From: Sclerurus mexicanus
Taxonomy: Eukaryota; Chordata; Aves; Passeriformes; Furnariidae
Assembly: GCA_013396755.1 (NCBI GenBank)
Contig: VWZF01002904.1
Coordinates: 1 to 64,000 of the forward strand
Reading direction: 5' to 3'
Length of the DNA: 64,000 bases
Part shown: positions 36,883 to 49,808 of the stretch, in pieces
How the letters are laid out: every line of letters starts with the position of its first letter
Numbering within the stretch: the first letter of the stretch is position 1
Made by a program: the position numbers and the translations under genes
The notes under the pieces: model-generated
Told to the model about the DNA's origin: nothing
What the model saw: the letters and a program-made list of their open reading frames with translations, nothing else
Database searches by the model: none

Positions 36883-39800
36883 TGAGTTACAGTAGTAACC
36901 TTAATGCATGTGTTGTCTTAATGCTGCAATATTAGCACAGCATCAGAGTCCCTCTACATCTGCCCCCCTTCCTGCAACTGTACTGATTTATATGAAAATT
37001 AAGATTACAAATTAAAACCAGGCTATCCTGGAGTTTTCCAGTTCATCAGCCATCCAATAAAAATGATGTCGAGCTTGTGTGCATAATTCCCAGAAGATTA
37101 CTTTGTCCTTATAGCTAAGCTCTGTCCCTGATATAAAAGATCTCTATCCAGTTTTATTGAAATAAAGAACTAACATCATAATCCCAATATTGAGGTATAA
37201 TCTTCATTATCTCCTGACCCTCTTGAGATGTTTTTTCTCCCACCCCCATTCTATTCTGATTCAGATTGATTTCATTTATAATCCCTATGTGTTTACCTTT
37301 ATTCAGATAGGATTATAAACCAAATAAATAAAACCCCTCCCCCAGCCTAGCATAGAGCAAATACCCTTCAGCTGAGCACTCGTTCCCTGCTGTGTTGGGC
37401 TGAGCTGTGCCATGCTGGGCTCGGGCCCCGCTGACTCTGCAGTTGGGGTTCCCCACAGCGGCACTGCCCACCTGGGGCTGTGCCCCCCTTGGGGAGGGGC
37501 TGGTGCTGGGACCCCTCTGCTGCCGCGGAGGGAGGGGACACGGTAAATGTCCACAGAGGTGCAGACAGGTGGGCTGGCCTGCGTGGGAGTGCTGCTCCTG
37601 CGAAGGGCGCCTCCTCTTCATGGAACTTCACACCACTTCATAGTGCTTAGGTTTGCTGCTGTGCTGAGTGCGAGGCCGAGGCCAAGAGCTGGAATGAGCT
37701 GGCGTGGGTTTGGTGACTTGGCCAAACCCTTGTTGAGCTGATACAATGAATGGCTTTTCTTTTCCCGGAATCTTTCTGGCTTTGGGCTGTGCCTTGGGCT
37801 GGCACCTGCCCTAGTGAGCAGTAAATGATGGTCACTGTGTTGCTCAGATCAGGGCTTCTTTGGCGAGACTGCAGAGCGGCGTTTCTGTGCTGTAGGAACA
37901 GCCAAACAGTCGAGACAGGAGACCTACACCTGCCTCCTCTTACAAGTCACACACAGGGGTGTGGGTGATGTCATGGGCAAGTGTCTTTAGTCATGTTGGA
38001 GGGCTAACGCAAAACCCAGCTGTGCCAAAAGGAAAGGGAGGCTCTTGGAAACTGAGTTCCACAGTGGTGAAATGGGTGTAAAGAAGTCTCTCTGCTCACT
38101 GTAATTGCTGGTGCGTTTACTCTACATGGAGAAGACTGGAACCTTCAAAACATGAAGTGCAAGTGGGAAGTGTTGATTTGGTGGTGTTTGTTTGAATATG
38201 TGCATTGTACACTGTCGTAGCAGATGGGAGATCATGGAGGCGTCCCGGTGGAATTTCATTAGGTACTTAAGGAATGGTCACCTGGATAAGGGCAGTGGAG
38301 ATCCAGTACCAGTGAGGTCTGGTATGAGAAAAGGAGGTGCAGTTCCTGGCTAGGCAGGTGGCTTTTCTGGTGGCCCTGGTGTCTCACTGAATTATTCAGT
38401 CTGTATCAAATGAGGTTGGAAATACTAGTGTTCAGTGACAAGATCTCGGAGAATCCAAGGGGAAGACTGCTGTGCATTTAGACATAGGTGCTATCAGAGG
38501 GGAGCATTTAGTTTGATACTGAGAGATATTGTGTTGCATTGCTAAAATAATTGTGGTTCTTGTCCTGGAGTATAGTAACTATGTACTACTTAAGAACAAA
38601 TCAGCCAGGTAAGATGAGGTTATTCCTTCTGTGTCTCCATCTGCTAAGCTGATAACATGGAGACATATTGATGAGGGCTCAAGGAAAACATGAAATATTT
38701 CATCAGTAAGATTATACCACACAGAGACAGATGTTGGGAAGCTGTAACATTTAAAAATAAAGAGATAAACACATGCTTGCAGGAGGGATGGAAAGATTAT
38801 TGTGGGTTTTGAGTATTGGTTTGGTTTTTTTACTTTGTGGGCTGAGTGGGAGGAGGGAAGGGAGAACAAGGAGCTGAGAGAGGAAGAGGCCGTGGCAGAA
38901 CTTAAAGAAGCACTTACTACCTGGCAGCAGACTGAGGGGGTGCATGTTGCTGCCTTGAGATAAGGAGCTTTAGGGGGGAGTAAGAAAAGTGAGCTTATCC
39001 AGCTTTTTGACCTGTCTGTTCTTACATGGGCCAGCTGTGCTGCTGCTCATGCAGACTGGGTTTCAGTCCTTAATTGTAAAGCTTTGCCTCTGGACTAGTC
39101 GGACCTAGGAGCCAGGTAGTGCCTGACTGAGGAGTGTAAGTGGAGAGAGGCTCGCTGTCTGCTACAGGTGCTGTGTGTGTCCGATTGTGTTACACTCACG
39201 TGTTGGTATCATTCAGGTGAGCCTTCTGCCTTGCCTGTTGCTACTGCGGTGTGTGACAGGCACTGCCAGCATTCTCCTTGGGAGAAGCTCAGTGAACTGT
39301 GGCTTTGTGCTGCTCTGCAGCAGCTGTCCTGAGCCTTGCTGGAATGCTGACCCTCATGTGGCCATAAGCTGCTAGAGTCATGCTTTGAGTGAGCTGCGTG
39401 TTATCCGTGCACGGTGTTTAACAGCTGGAAGCATTTCCACTGAGCCGGGGGCATCCAGCTGTGACTGGCCTCTGGAGGTATTCTGCAGTCCCTTAGAGGT
39501 CGGGGGTGTGCGTCTAGGTAATAACATGGAAGTTCTCAACCAAAATGCTTCTAAAGAACTGGATAACAGTGACCTTGGGTATGTGGTGCCTGGGGAGGAA
39601 GAGAAGTGTCTGCGTCTTTCTTCGAAGGTGTGAGTTCCTGTTGCTGGCTCCTGTCTCTAGGGAACCTTGCAGCACCTTAGAGGTGCCCAAGGAGGAACCT
39701 GCTGGCAAAGCCTCATGGCTCTGCAGGTGACCATAGTGCACCAGGCACCGCTACTGATCCAGAGCTCCTGTGGGACTCTGCAGGGATGCAGCTTCATTTA

Positions 39801-40845
39801 AGGGCCTGCTGGGCCACTACCAATTGCAGCTTGCTTGTCTCACAGTGGTGCTCCTAGGCTGAGGAGCAGTTGACTCCCCAAGCCCTCACTGACAGGATGT
39901 GGATGTCCAGGAGTTGCACAAAGTTCCTGGGATGAGAAAACAGCACCTCCTCAGCTTCTCAGGTGGGAAATCAGCACGGGGGGCCATCCAAGAAGGGATG
40001 TGCCTTCCTTTTGTCAAGGGGGGCTCTGTGAGCAGATGAGTAGTGTGTAACGTGAAGTTGTTCTGTTTGAGGTGGGGAGCACAATGCTTCAGCATTCACA
40101 GGTTGTCCCAGTGATCCCTGGGCTCACCGAGTGGCAGAGTTTTCCATACCTCTTGGCAAAGTACAGAGAGCTTGACTGAGTTGCCACCAAAGTAGTTAAC
40201 TTCCTCATTTTGATCTTGTGATGGATGACAGTGCCAGGGACATCCTTAACACTGAACAACCTCGGAGGTTCCCTAAAGGTGATATACATCATGTGTAAAC
40301 GTTGCCATCTGCAGAATGCTGCTTTATGAAGAACTTGCAACTCTGCCTTAAGTGGGAGTCTGGAGTGACAAAGTGATGGTGTCACTCTGCAACTGGCCCT
40401 TGAAAGATGGTCCATTCCCTTCGGGAACCATCTGTGTAGCTCAGCGTGCCTGATGGAACGTTTGTTGTGTTAGGCTGAAATAAAGAAAATCATCTTGTGT
40501 TCCTTGTGCAGAGATTTGCAGGGAGGTCAAAAGCCTTGTGAAGGATTGTTCCCTTTTGGCCAAAGGAAATCTAAGTTTGGAACCAGGGCATAGACTGGAG
40601 GTTTAGCACTGGTGGAACCTTTGTGAAACCCAAGTGTTAAAAGGAGGGGTTGATGGAGATTTTCTTCCTCCCCAGCATGGGAACCAGCCTTCTGTTTGCC
40701 TATGATTACTCAATTTACATAGCAGGTGGAAAGAGCAAATTACCTTCTTGGCTGCTAGCAGGAGTGGCTTAACGGGATGGAAATGCCTGAATTAGATGTT
40801 TGAAAAAATAACTTACAAAGTGGTGTAAGGTCAGTGGCCAGCTGT

Positions 40846-40919
40846 TGATAAGAGTGGTGTCTGAGCAGCAGTTGGAGGTAGATTATCACTTTACTGGTGA
40901 TTGTGTAATTGTATTATCA
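40846..40919. promoter_or_regulatory. three clustered GATA-factor-type sites
   Basis: TGATAA occurs at 40846-40851 on the plus strand, and on the minus strand as TTATCA at 40883-40888 and 40914-40919. On its own strand each core is adjacent to the same kind of context (TGATAAGAGTG, AAGTGATAAT, AGAGTGATAAT). Three matches to the WGATAR-type core in 75 bp is more than expected by chance but not decisive. The role is inferred only. Confidence 0.25.
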
Positions 40920-41827
40920 CTCTGACTTGGCCATTTCCTCATACCTCCTTGCATCAGCCTTCTTCCCTGTAGCTCTTGGAGAAGCTGGAAGGACTGCAGA
41001 GTTGCTTTGGGGTATGTGAGGGTGCCCTGACTTGAGCTTTGTGTAGTAATGCTTGTCCATAAATGCCCATAAGTTTGGCTTGGGGTATTTTCTGTGATTG
41101 CCTTCCATTGGTGCTAGCATGTACTCAGAAGGGGCTGAAAAAACAGCAGGAGAGAGAACACTGACACCTGGAACTGCCTCTGTTACTGCTGTGTGGCCAG
41201 TCCGGAGTGCTCTGGCTCTCTTCGTGGGAGCTTTTTGTATCAGATACCTCTAAAATTATTGCTTGTTTTAGTGTAAATACTGTTTTAAAGGTTCGGAAAA
41301 GGGCTGAAGTTCAGCTGTGCTGCTTCCTTTCAAGTTACCTTAGGATGGTTTTTTTGTGTGGTTTTGTTTCTCATAAAGGCAGGGAGGCATTATGCAAAGC
41401 ACAGAAAAGATGGCAAACAGCGACAGAGGAGGAGAGAGGGCATGAGCAGGATTAGGGGCAGCAGTGCCATCTCAAGAGACAAGGCTGGAAGGAGCAGCTT
41501 GGCTAGACGCGTGTGATGGCATCTGTCAGGAGGATGTCTGGGAGTCAAGCTGTTGGAGCTGAGAGATGGAACGGGCACACGGGAAATATGTATAAATGGC
41601 CATGGATAGGTAAATTCCCTGGAGCCAGGAGATGGGCTCTGCTGTTCAGAGATAGCCAGGCTCAGGCAAAGGGCAGGTTGCTGGTGTGAGACCTGTCTGC
41701 GCTGTGCAGCTGGCCTGGGCCAGCTGGGGATTCTGACACAGCCCATCCAGGGAAGCTGTTTCCGTCAGTGAGATCAGTTCCTCAGCTGGAAAGACCAAAC
41801 AGAATTCAGTTCTACAGTAAAACAGCT

Positions 41828-41940
41828 TCACAGAGTCACAGAATATTCTGAATTGGAAGAGGTCCACAAGGATCACGGAGTCTCACTCTTCAGTGAATGG
41901 TCCATACAGCTCAGTCTGCATGTGGCATTGCAAACTGGGC
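41828..41940 (-). mobile_element. CR1 retrotransposon 3'-end fragment
   Basis: The run TCACAGAGTCACAGAATATTCTGAATTGGAAGAGGTCCACAAGGATCACGGAGTC, then AGTGAATGGTCCATACAG, matches the reverse complement of the CR1 3' end seen throughout neoavian genomes, where an ATTCTGTGA-like terminal repeat closes the element. The element therefore reads on the minus strand, with its 3' terminus at the left edge. Only the last ~110 bp are present, as is usual for CR1 because most copies are 5'-truncated at insertion. Similarity fades after about 41930. It is younger-looking than the LINE relic at 35 kb. Confidence 0.8.
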
Positions 41941-41944
41941 TTGG

Positions 41945-44055
41945 TCTTTGATTCCCACCTTCCTCCTTCTGCCTTGGATTTCTCTCTCACCAAGCAAATC
42001 TGGGTGATTGCCTTCAGAGCCAAGAACCACTGGCTGTGATGCCTGTGCATCCCTGTCCCAGCTGATGCCTGGTTGTGCCTAAGTGCTTCTAAGAGCCTTT
42101 CCAGTGGGGTGAGCAGGCAGCTTGATCTGCTGAGTCTCAGTTTTTCCAGCTGCAGTGTGGGCTAATGGGTTTCCTGGTTTCTCCTGTTATGTGAATGGAC
42201 AGCACGATGGCTTCATGATGCTGGTAACAGCAGCAGGAATGGAGATTGTGGGGATCTGTGTGTGTCTGTAAGTCTTTGGCTTCTTGGCTGAAATAGTTTC
42301 AAGCGATTCCCAAGAAATTTCTTTTTTCTCCAACATGATTAGAGAAATCTAACCATAGGATTTGAAGTATTTAGAACAGTTTTCAGTAAATAGTAATAAA
42401 CTGATGGTTCATTCAAACCCTAATGCTTCATTATATGTGACTGTGGGTGGAGTTCTGGAAGATGTGCCTGTAAGGAACTTGGGTTTGACTTCCTCAAGGC
42501 CCAGAGCTGACACTGGTTTAACTGGGAGGAAATAGGTGAGAGAGGTCAAGTGCCAAGATTAAAGTTGACTTGAGGCTAACTGTCCATCATACCGGAACTG
42601 TTTATGTAAAGTAGCTAAACATAAACGTAGGTAGCGTGTCTCATTTGAGAAGGCAGTTCACAAACAGCACTGTGCTGCCTGCAACCCAGGAAAAAGTGTT
42701 GCTTACTTGGAATGTTGGCCTTCTGGAGCTGTTTGTTGGTTTGTGTTTCTCAGGTGTGCGTGTTTTCTGAGCTGCACCCTCAAGCAGCACCACAGAAATG
42801 GGGAATGCAGAACATCCAGCACTGGGAACAGAGGTGACGTGTTGGTCACCGGGCTAATGCGGGGGAACTGCCAGTCCTCATGAAGGTGGGAAGGGAGTCA
42901 CTGTGTGCTCTCTGGAGATGTGTATTGGAATTGTTGGCTGTGAGGAGAGACGCAAGAATGTGCTCAAGGAGCTTCTGCAGGCAAAAGGCCTTTAGCTGTT
43001 GAGATGGGCCCAGGTCAGGAGAGACCCCTGGAGAGGAACGTCTCAGGGCAGCGGTGAAGCATCCGGAAAATTTGCCTCACCCGTTCTCCTCAAGATGCCC
43101 TTTGTCTACCAAGTCTGTCTAGGCTTCTAATTAAGATTCGCAGGAGCAGATAAATCAGCTGCCTTACATGTTGACAAGATCACAATTTGAGGAAACATTT
43201 GGCAGTGAGCAGGGGGACAGTGGTCAACTGCAGGGCCAAGGACAGGGGTGAAGCTGCAGGACCTGGACTGAAGTCTGAAGGTATTCTGACTTGACCCTGT
43301 CTTAGCAGGCAGGGGCCTGAGGTGCAAAGCCCAGCCCAAAGCCACGTTCTTTGAAGGTGTGTGAATGGAAACATCCGGAAAGGGCCGGCTTGGAGCACTT
43401 CATTACTATCAGTGCCTGAGTAATGTTCGTACTTTGTCATTGCTCACTTTTATGGGTGGGCTGGCTTCAAATGCAGTATATTATGCAATGGTTTTGTCAT
43501 GTATCAGTGATGATATTAACAGTCTAATGCTAAACAGGTTCTGAGGAAATGAGGAGGAAAAAAAAATGACTTACTATATTTACCCTGAAATAAGATTCAA
43601 TCTGCCACTGTATTTAATGCTATATTTTTCATTATCTCACAAGCATATGTTGGAACTGCTACAGATGATGAAGTTAGCTGCTGGGCAGAGCTATCATCAA
43701 TGCTTTCCATCTTTATTTTAATAAGAGGAACGAGCAAATTGTTTGTGACCTTTGTCAAGGGCTTCCTGGAAGACAAGAAACCTAGCTGCAACAGAATCAC
43801 TAGCCTGGAGCCCTGCTGAATATTCAAAGCTTGAGCCCTGCCTGGAACGTGCAGTAACAAAGCCATTGTGTCTGACAGAGCTATGTCTGCCACAAAGGAA
43901 CTGGGGACTAACAGCAAAAGTTAAACCTTTCCTTTCTTCTTCCCCACACTCCTGGAACAATGTGGCAATATGCTGTTTTGTTCAACCTACATGCAGGGCA
44001 GGAAGCTGAAAACAGTGTTGCCCTGACAGCTGGCTCATCATGCATATGCTGCTGT
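41945..44055. other. non-coding sequence, no gene seen
   Basis: No supported exon or RNA gene. The stretch at about 42135-42175 (CTGAGTCTCAGTTTTTCCAGCTGCAGTGTGGGCTAATGG) weakly recalls a MIR 3' region. The call is too weak to list as a repeat. Confidence 0.45.
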
Positions 44056-44059
44056 GGAG

Positions 44060-44083
44060 AAAAAAAAAGTGGTGTTTTTTTTT
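44060..44083. repeat. A9-GTGGTG-T9 perfect inverted repeat
   Basis: Nine A residues, a six-base loop and nine T residues form a perfect hairpin. Probably a by-product of homopolymer expansion. Confidence 0.7.
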
Positions 44084-44373
44084 AGGAAATAAAAAGCTGA
44101 CATATGTGCTCTTGGTATGTGTCACATGAGGGGCATGTCCCCTATGGCTGGCAGCACTGAGGAGCAGGGAAGCGCTTTTTTGAGGTACCTCACACAGAGA
44201 CCCTTCTGTTACTCTAAGCATATGATGCCGTATGGAGTGAGTAAGAATGCTGAGGCAGGGATGGGGCTGGGCCTGTTGAAAAGCAGGAATGGTGACGGAA
44301 TGCTTCTCTGGAGTGGAAGTGGTTCCTGGAGGATCCCCTCGCTCATGCCAGGACACTAGAGCACCAAATGCCG

Positions 44374-45420
44374 TCACCACACATCCCCCCAGAAAACCCC
44401 ATCCTGTGGCATTACTCCAGTGTGTAGGCAAACTTTGGGAGTCACTCCTGGGACTGGAATCACCTCAGCTACAATTGCTTTGGCATTTTTCCTTGTGCAG
44501 TTCTTAACAGTTTGCAGAGATGGAGACTGTACCAGGTGCTCTCTGTTGATCCAGGTGCAGTCTTTGCAGGTGACTGAGATGGAACGATTCACTGGAGTGT
44601 TTATGTCAGCTTCCAAGGATCATTTCTTATATGTGGAAAAACAAAAGCTTGGTGGAAGTGATAATACATCCCTGCCTGTTATCTCCAGTTCTGGTGACTG
44701 TCTCAGTGTCTACACTCCCTTAGGATGGTTCAAGAAGGTGATGTGGACACCAGGTTTGTAGTGAGATGGTTTTATTTTGGCATCAGCTGTTTGTTGTCTC
44801 TGAAATCCAGCTACATTACTTTGATGTATTGAAGCTATCATTTTGCTCACTGCTGTATCCTTGCAAACTTGGAGGGAAATTCCTTGTGGGTGTCTCAGGA
44901 AGTTTAGTTGTAAATGGAGATTTCAGCTTGTTCTTGTGGAGCCCAGGACACTTCAGCTGGCAAGTGTTATTCCAGGATGGGTACTAGATTATCCTTGTGT
45001 GGGGTTAGTGGCTGTACAATAGATAGAACCTGCTATGAGCTCCCCTTGCAAAACAAAGGAAGGAGCTGTGACCTGCAGTGGCAAAGCTCTCAAGTCACCT
45101 TTTGGCACCATCTTTCAAAGACTGCAAACGGCTCCTTGCACCTTTGAATTGCTGGTGCCATTTACCATGATCATTTTCACATTGGAGCCTTCTGAAGTAG
45201 TATGTCCGAAAACTGGGTGAGTCTGCACAATGATTTCTTGCATTAATGCTTTTGTGCAAAACCATCTGGTGGAACCTTGGAGTGCTGAATGAAAGGTGTA
45301 AACCTGGATTAGCATGGATATGGTTCTCTATTGCCTTTGGCTCATTCACATCTCACTGGATGTTGTCCAGGTTCCCTTGGAAGAGCCAAGATTGCCATCA
45401 TACAGTGTAATGCCATATGT
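44374..45420 (-). pseudogene. decayed minus-strand reading frame, product unknown
   Basis: Read on the minus strand from 45420 down to 44374, one frame of 349 codons has about eight internal stops before its final stop, roughly half the number expected for sequence of this composition. Five of the eight are TGA, as CGA-to-TGA decay would give. The peptide is rich in secreted-protein features: three N-glycosylation sequons (NGT, NRS, NCT) and a CKDC motif. The last 80 codons are uninterrupted. I do not recognise the family. It could be an old endogenous retroviral envelope-like relic, a pseudogene of a secreted protein, or chance. No polyA tail, LTR or splice structure was seen that would decide. 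Confidence 0.3.
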
Positions 45421-45480
45421 TAAGATTCATATGACATATTACCTAAAAGTCATAAATTATTATACTGTGTCTCTTTACAG

Positions 45481-45571
45481 GGCTGTGATTAGAAATGTTT
45501 ATGTAAATGCACCTTCCCAAGAAAAATGGCACATGATGTTAAACAACAATATGCGTGGCAGCTCTAATGAG
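45481..45571 (+). CDS. candidate internal coding exon, product unknown
   Basis: An acceptor-like tract (TGTGTCTCTTTACAG, ending 45480) and GAG/GTACTT at 45571/45572 enclose 91 bp. It is open only in the frame taking one base to complete a preceding codon, giving 30 codons that include VIRNVYVNAPSQEKWHMMLN. That entry phase would match the exit phase of the candidate exon at 3935-4043, but 41 kb separate them and no alignment backs the pairing. The donor is weak. It lies next to the decayed minus-strand frame, so both calls cannot be assumed true. Confidence 0.2.
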
Positions 45572-45579
45572 GTACTTTG

Positions 45580-48500
45580 ACTCAGTCAGGATGTTGCCTT
45601 GAAAACCATCTGATCTGCATATAATGAGGAATTAATGTCCTTTTTTAAATGCACTGATCTTAGATGAGGTTTCTGCCGGTGCTGGCATCACCAGGAAAAC
45701 ACTCTGCACACTCTAATGCCAAGAGGGAAGAAGGCAGTCAAGAGACAAACCTGCAGAACACAAGGCTCTATGAATTAGGAATGCCTGGTCCTGGAGTCCA
45801 GTTTGTGGTCCTGGCATTGTGTCTGTGTCACTTGACAGAAATCCCATATGCACACACATGTATAGGGGCATGTCCTAGTCTCACATAGGACTGTGAGACA
45901 GCTTTCACTTGGGCTTTTCACTTAGGGCCATGAAAGTGAAAAACTCCATTTTTCTGGTGTAACTCAGCTCATCTTGAGTTGTGCCAACAATGGAAGGTGT
46001 ACCATGCCCAGCTGACTTAGCTGTAGATTTGCTTATCTGCTGCTTCGAGCACAGGTACAGAAATCCTGCAAGCAAAGATGAATGCACTTAGTTAGAAAGC
46101 TGACCTAACTTAGCTAAATACTTATGTATTTGAAAAAAAAACCACCATAAATAATCATCTGCTTCTCTTAAGTGTCAAAACAGAGCACATGGAACAATTG
46201 GAACAAGACACTGGAGTGAAAATAAACAGGAACGCTTGAATGCTGAGAAGAATGTGCTATGTTGTCCAACAGGAATAGATTTTTCAAATGAGGTGAAAGG
46301 ATCCCATCCTTCTAATTAGCACTGAGTCGCTCTCTCCTGGAGAGAGAAATCTGAGCTCTGCAGTGGGTACAACTGCGCATTGTTGTCTCCTGTCAGCAGC
46401 TGGTACATTGGAGCAGACCAGCATAACCCAAAACAGGACAGCCGTGAACAGAGGTGGTGGATCAGTGTGGAATCAAAGCATTACAAGAAGCAGGAAAACA
46501 CTGGCTCATTTTGAAGCGTGTGTGACCTCGTGCAGAACTCATACAAGCTGTCAGTGTGACTTGTACTTGTCCTTCACATGGGGTGGGTGACGCGGCCCCT
46601 CTGTGGCACCTGCAGACCCCCGGTGGCTGCTGTGGCTTCCCCTTGGTCCTGGTCTCCCATGCCTGGGATGTGCTGTGCTGCTGAACAGGCACTGGTGTTT
46701 TCAAACACAGGTACTGTAGTGTCTGTGTCTGCCTGCTCTTGTCACCCTCTCATGAGCACCACGGGCGGGTTCCAAGGCTCAGTGTCACCACGGGATCAGC
46801 TCTCCCATGATTATGTGAGGGATCAGCATGATCGGCTGTCACTGATTTCACTGACATCTGTCCCCACAGCGAGACAAGCTGCAACATGAATTATTGAAGA
46901 CATACACATGCAGATCTGTGTCATGATTACGCCAAACAATGCGCTTTGCCACCCTCCCGAGAGCCGCGGAGAGCCATGTGGACAGCTGCTTTAACCCTTT
47001 TTGACAATCTGTTACCAGCTTCCCAGCACGGGAACTCTGGGGGGGGGCCTGGGAGACTTGGGCAGCCTCGGTTCTCTCTCCCTGTGCTGAACTGCTAGTG
47101 CAGAACTGCTGTCTGGAGAAGTTTTCCTCCCTGCAAGGCTTTGTAAAACAAGGCACTTAAATCTTCATAGGAGGCCTTGGTAGAAAACACTGGACCTGAT
47201 CCAGTCGAGGCCCTGGTTAGTTTAACCCCAAGTGAAGGAGGGCTTAAAAGCTCATCATTGAGCAGGATACTGAGACTTGAAAACCTCTGGTGCTCTGAGT
47301 GCTTGAGTCCTGTCTGAGAAGGGGGTTGGGAAGCAGTCTTGGAAGGTGATAATGACCTTTCTGACTTGAATCTGGGTGGATTCCAAACCCATGCTCTGTT
47401 GCAGCCATTTGTGGTTGCTCAGTCTAATAGTGCATGGGATTAAGACCATGTCTGACTGCCATGCCTCAGGTCCTTTTGCCAAAGATAAGCCAACAGACGT
47501 TTGAGTCTCTAACTACCTATCCCATGAAATCTGCTGGAATAAGACTGGCATTGGTAACCCCTAGCTGAGTAAGCAGCTTCAGAGCCTGAGTAGCTTTATG
47601 GGTAAGGGGAAGCCTTTTCTCTGTTTTGGTGGAACTTAAGCATGGATTGAGGCGAAGCAGACAGATACAGGTCCACTCTGCTGATGTGATGGTCTGTGGG
47701 GGGCTGTGTGTGCTCCAGGTGTCTGCATCGCTGACCCTCTGAGTGAGTTGCATAATTCAGCTGGGGATGGCCAAGGAGGAGCCAACAGTAGTCTTTACTG
47801 TGTTAAACCTCTGTGGTTGGAACAGTTTTGACCAGCATAGCTGATGAACCTTGTATCTCCTGGTTTACTTTACAGAAATGAACCGTGTTGGTGGGTCTTC
47901 CTTCCTGCTCAGTGTAGTTATGGGTTATTCTCTACTGATTTGTAATGGCTGGACTTGTTTGGATGGGTTCTTTTAATCTTGCTGTTTTCTGCTCCCACAC
48001 AATACATATTGATTCAGCAAAGATTTAATATGTCTCAAACACTGTCAAAGGAGAGGATGAGCTTTCCTAAAGGGCTTAGCAGGAATCAGATGTGGCCTTC
48101 ACCTTGCTACACAAGTAATTATAAGGCAGACCCTTGGATGGTAGTGTGCATCAGCAGCTATGAATGTTTGGAGCTTTGGGGGAATGGATTATTTGCTCTA
48201 AAGCAAATATACTCGGAGTAATTGTATAGCTCATATCCAGCAGGTCAGGATTACGGATTTCATTACAGATTTCAGAGATTGGAAGCCTTTATACAATTAC
48301 CCTAAGACCAACTAAGAGGTAAAATCATTTCTTCAAGATGGGCTAGGAGAGGGATGCTGATCTCATATGACTTTCCCTAGGCTTCAGTTTCATTAGGAAA
48401 ATAAGAATCTTTCTTTGTTTGATCTGGATTTGGTATATCTTCAGACATGTGGCAGATCAGGTGTGGTGATACATGCCTGGAATCTCTTCCCCTACATCTC

Positions 48501-49800
48501 TTAAAGCCATAGAGGAACCTGTTCTTTATGCCTGGGCTTGCTTGACTTCTGGACCACTTGGGAACTGCTGGCCAAGAGGGTCCCTTGCGAAAAGCCTTGT
48601 CAGGCAGGGGAAATGCTACAGGCAAGCTGGAGGAGGATGTCTGTAGGTCAGAGTACGTGAGACTCCCTTGTCAGGGTATGGACTAGGAGGTGAGGCTTGA
48701 TGTAATAGGGGATGAGATACAGATGCCACACCAGAAATAACTGATCTTGCCTACACATAGGTCGGTCAGGGTTTATATGTGTGTAGCAGGCTATTGATTT
48801 CTGCTTGTCACAAAGAATGCGCTCACTGAAGAGCTCGTTAGACCTAATGCTAAGATGGAAAACCCAGAAGGGTGGCAGAGAGGAATAAATTGTGCTCTAT
48901 TACTGTGTGTTGGCTACAGGCTCTAGAAGTGCAAGCAGGAGGTAACACGTGCTGCCCTGGGCAGGCGTATAACTTCAGTGCAGGTACTGGGCTGCTGGGA
49001 GATGAGCGTGTGCCCCAGTGCTGTGTGGAATCAGGGCTCGCTTACGTGGGAATCGAGACGGTGAAGTGCGCAGAGTCCTTTCTCTACAGCCATGGACATG
49101 AGCCACGTGGCACACTGGGCTTAAGGATCAGAGAGACCTTGCTGCTGCACCGTGTCATCTTACCCACATCTGTGGTCCTGATCTTCTCTTCCTGTGGCAG
49201 AGCAGGGATGGTGACAATGAATTCCATAAGGTGAGTGAACAGGATTGTATGTTTCCCATCAAAAGAGCAGCATCTGTTGTTTTTAGCACTTCTCGGAATC
49301 ACGGGTGTCTTAAATCAAACTAACAGTACATTAAGGTTGTTTGAGGTATTAATACTCCATATTTTCATATTTTTTTTAAGATATGGCTTTATCTTTAGTT
49401 TTTCCTTCCCTATAGCCAGTGTTCTTTTCCACAGCAGTGAGTTTTTAGAGTTGTTTTCTCACTGCCTTGCCCGTGTAACACAGGTGTTTGTTTAAAAGCA
49501 GAGCTCCAGTGTAACAAAAGTTTGTACGTGTGAGTGGACATACGGGCAACCTGCAGGTCAAATTCACTGTTCCTGGCTGCTGTAGTCAATTCAGTCTAAA
49601 ACATGTTATTAGCCTTTGGCTTTGGGAAGCCATATGGCCAACAAATCTGGCCAGAAGCAGACTGAATCCAATTCACAGAAAGCTGGTAAACCTGGATTTG
49701 TTGCTGAGAGTGTCCAAATGTTGTCTTTAGTCAGCCAAGAAAATACTCGCAGCCAAAGTATTATGATAAAGTAAGACTGATTGTTGTGTTTTCACCTGAC
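45580..49800. other. non-coding sequence, no gene seen
   Basis: Intron-like sequence. An acceptor-like tract ends at about 46869 (GACATCTGTCCCCACAG) and is followed by 17 open codons starting RDKLQHELLK and then a stop, with no good donor; it is noted but not called. No RNA gene or recognised repeat. Confidence 0.4.
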
Positions 49801-49808
49801 AAACACAG

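Larger units (their letters stand above)
35570..41820. other. non-coding sequence, no gene seen
   Basis: It contains the degenerate GATA/GACA stretch at 36821-36882 and a GC-rich patch at about 37380-37560 that is open in several frames on both strands, with no recognised product. A cluster of GATA-type words occurs at 40846-40919. No supported exon or RNA gene. Confidence 0.45.

Noticed and set aside
42135..42175. MIR-like CTGAGTCTCAGTTTTTCC
   Set aside because: Match limited to a few words of the MIR 3' region; could be chance.
46870..46924. RDKLQHELLK-type frame after a good acceptor-like tract
   Set aside because: Only 17 codons before a stop and no acceptable donor.
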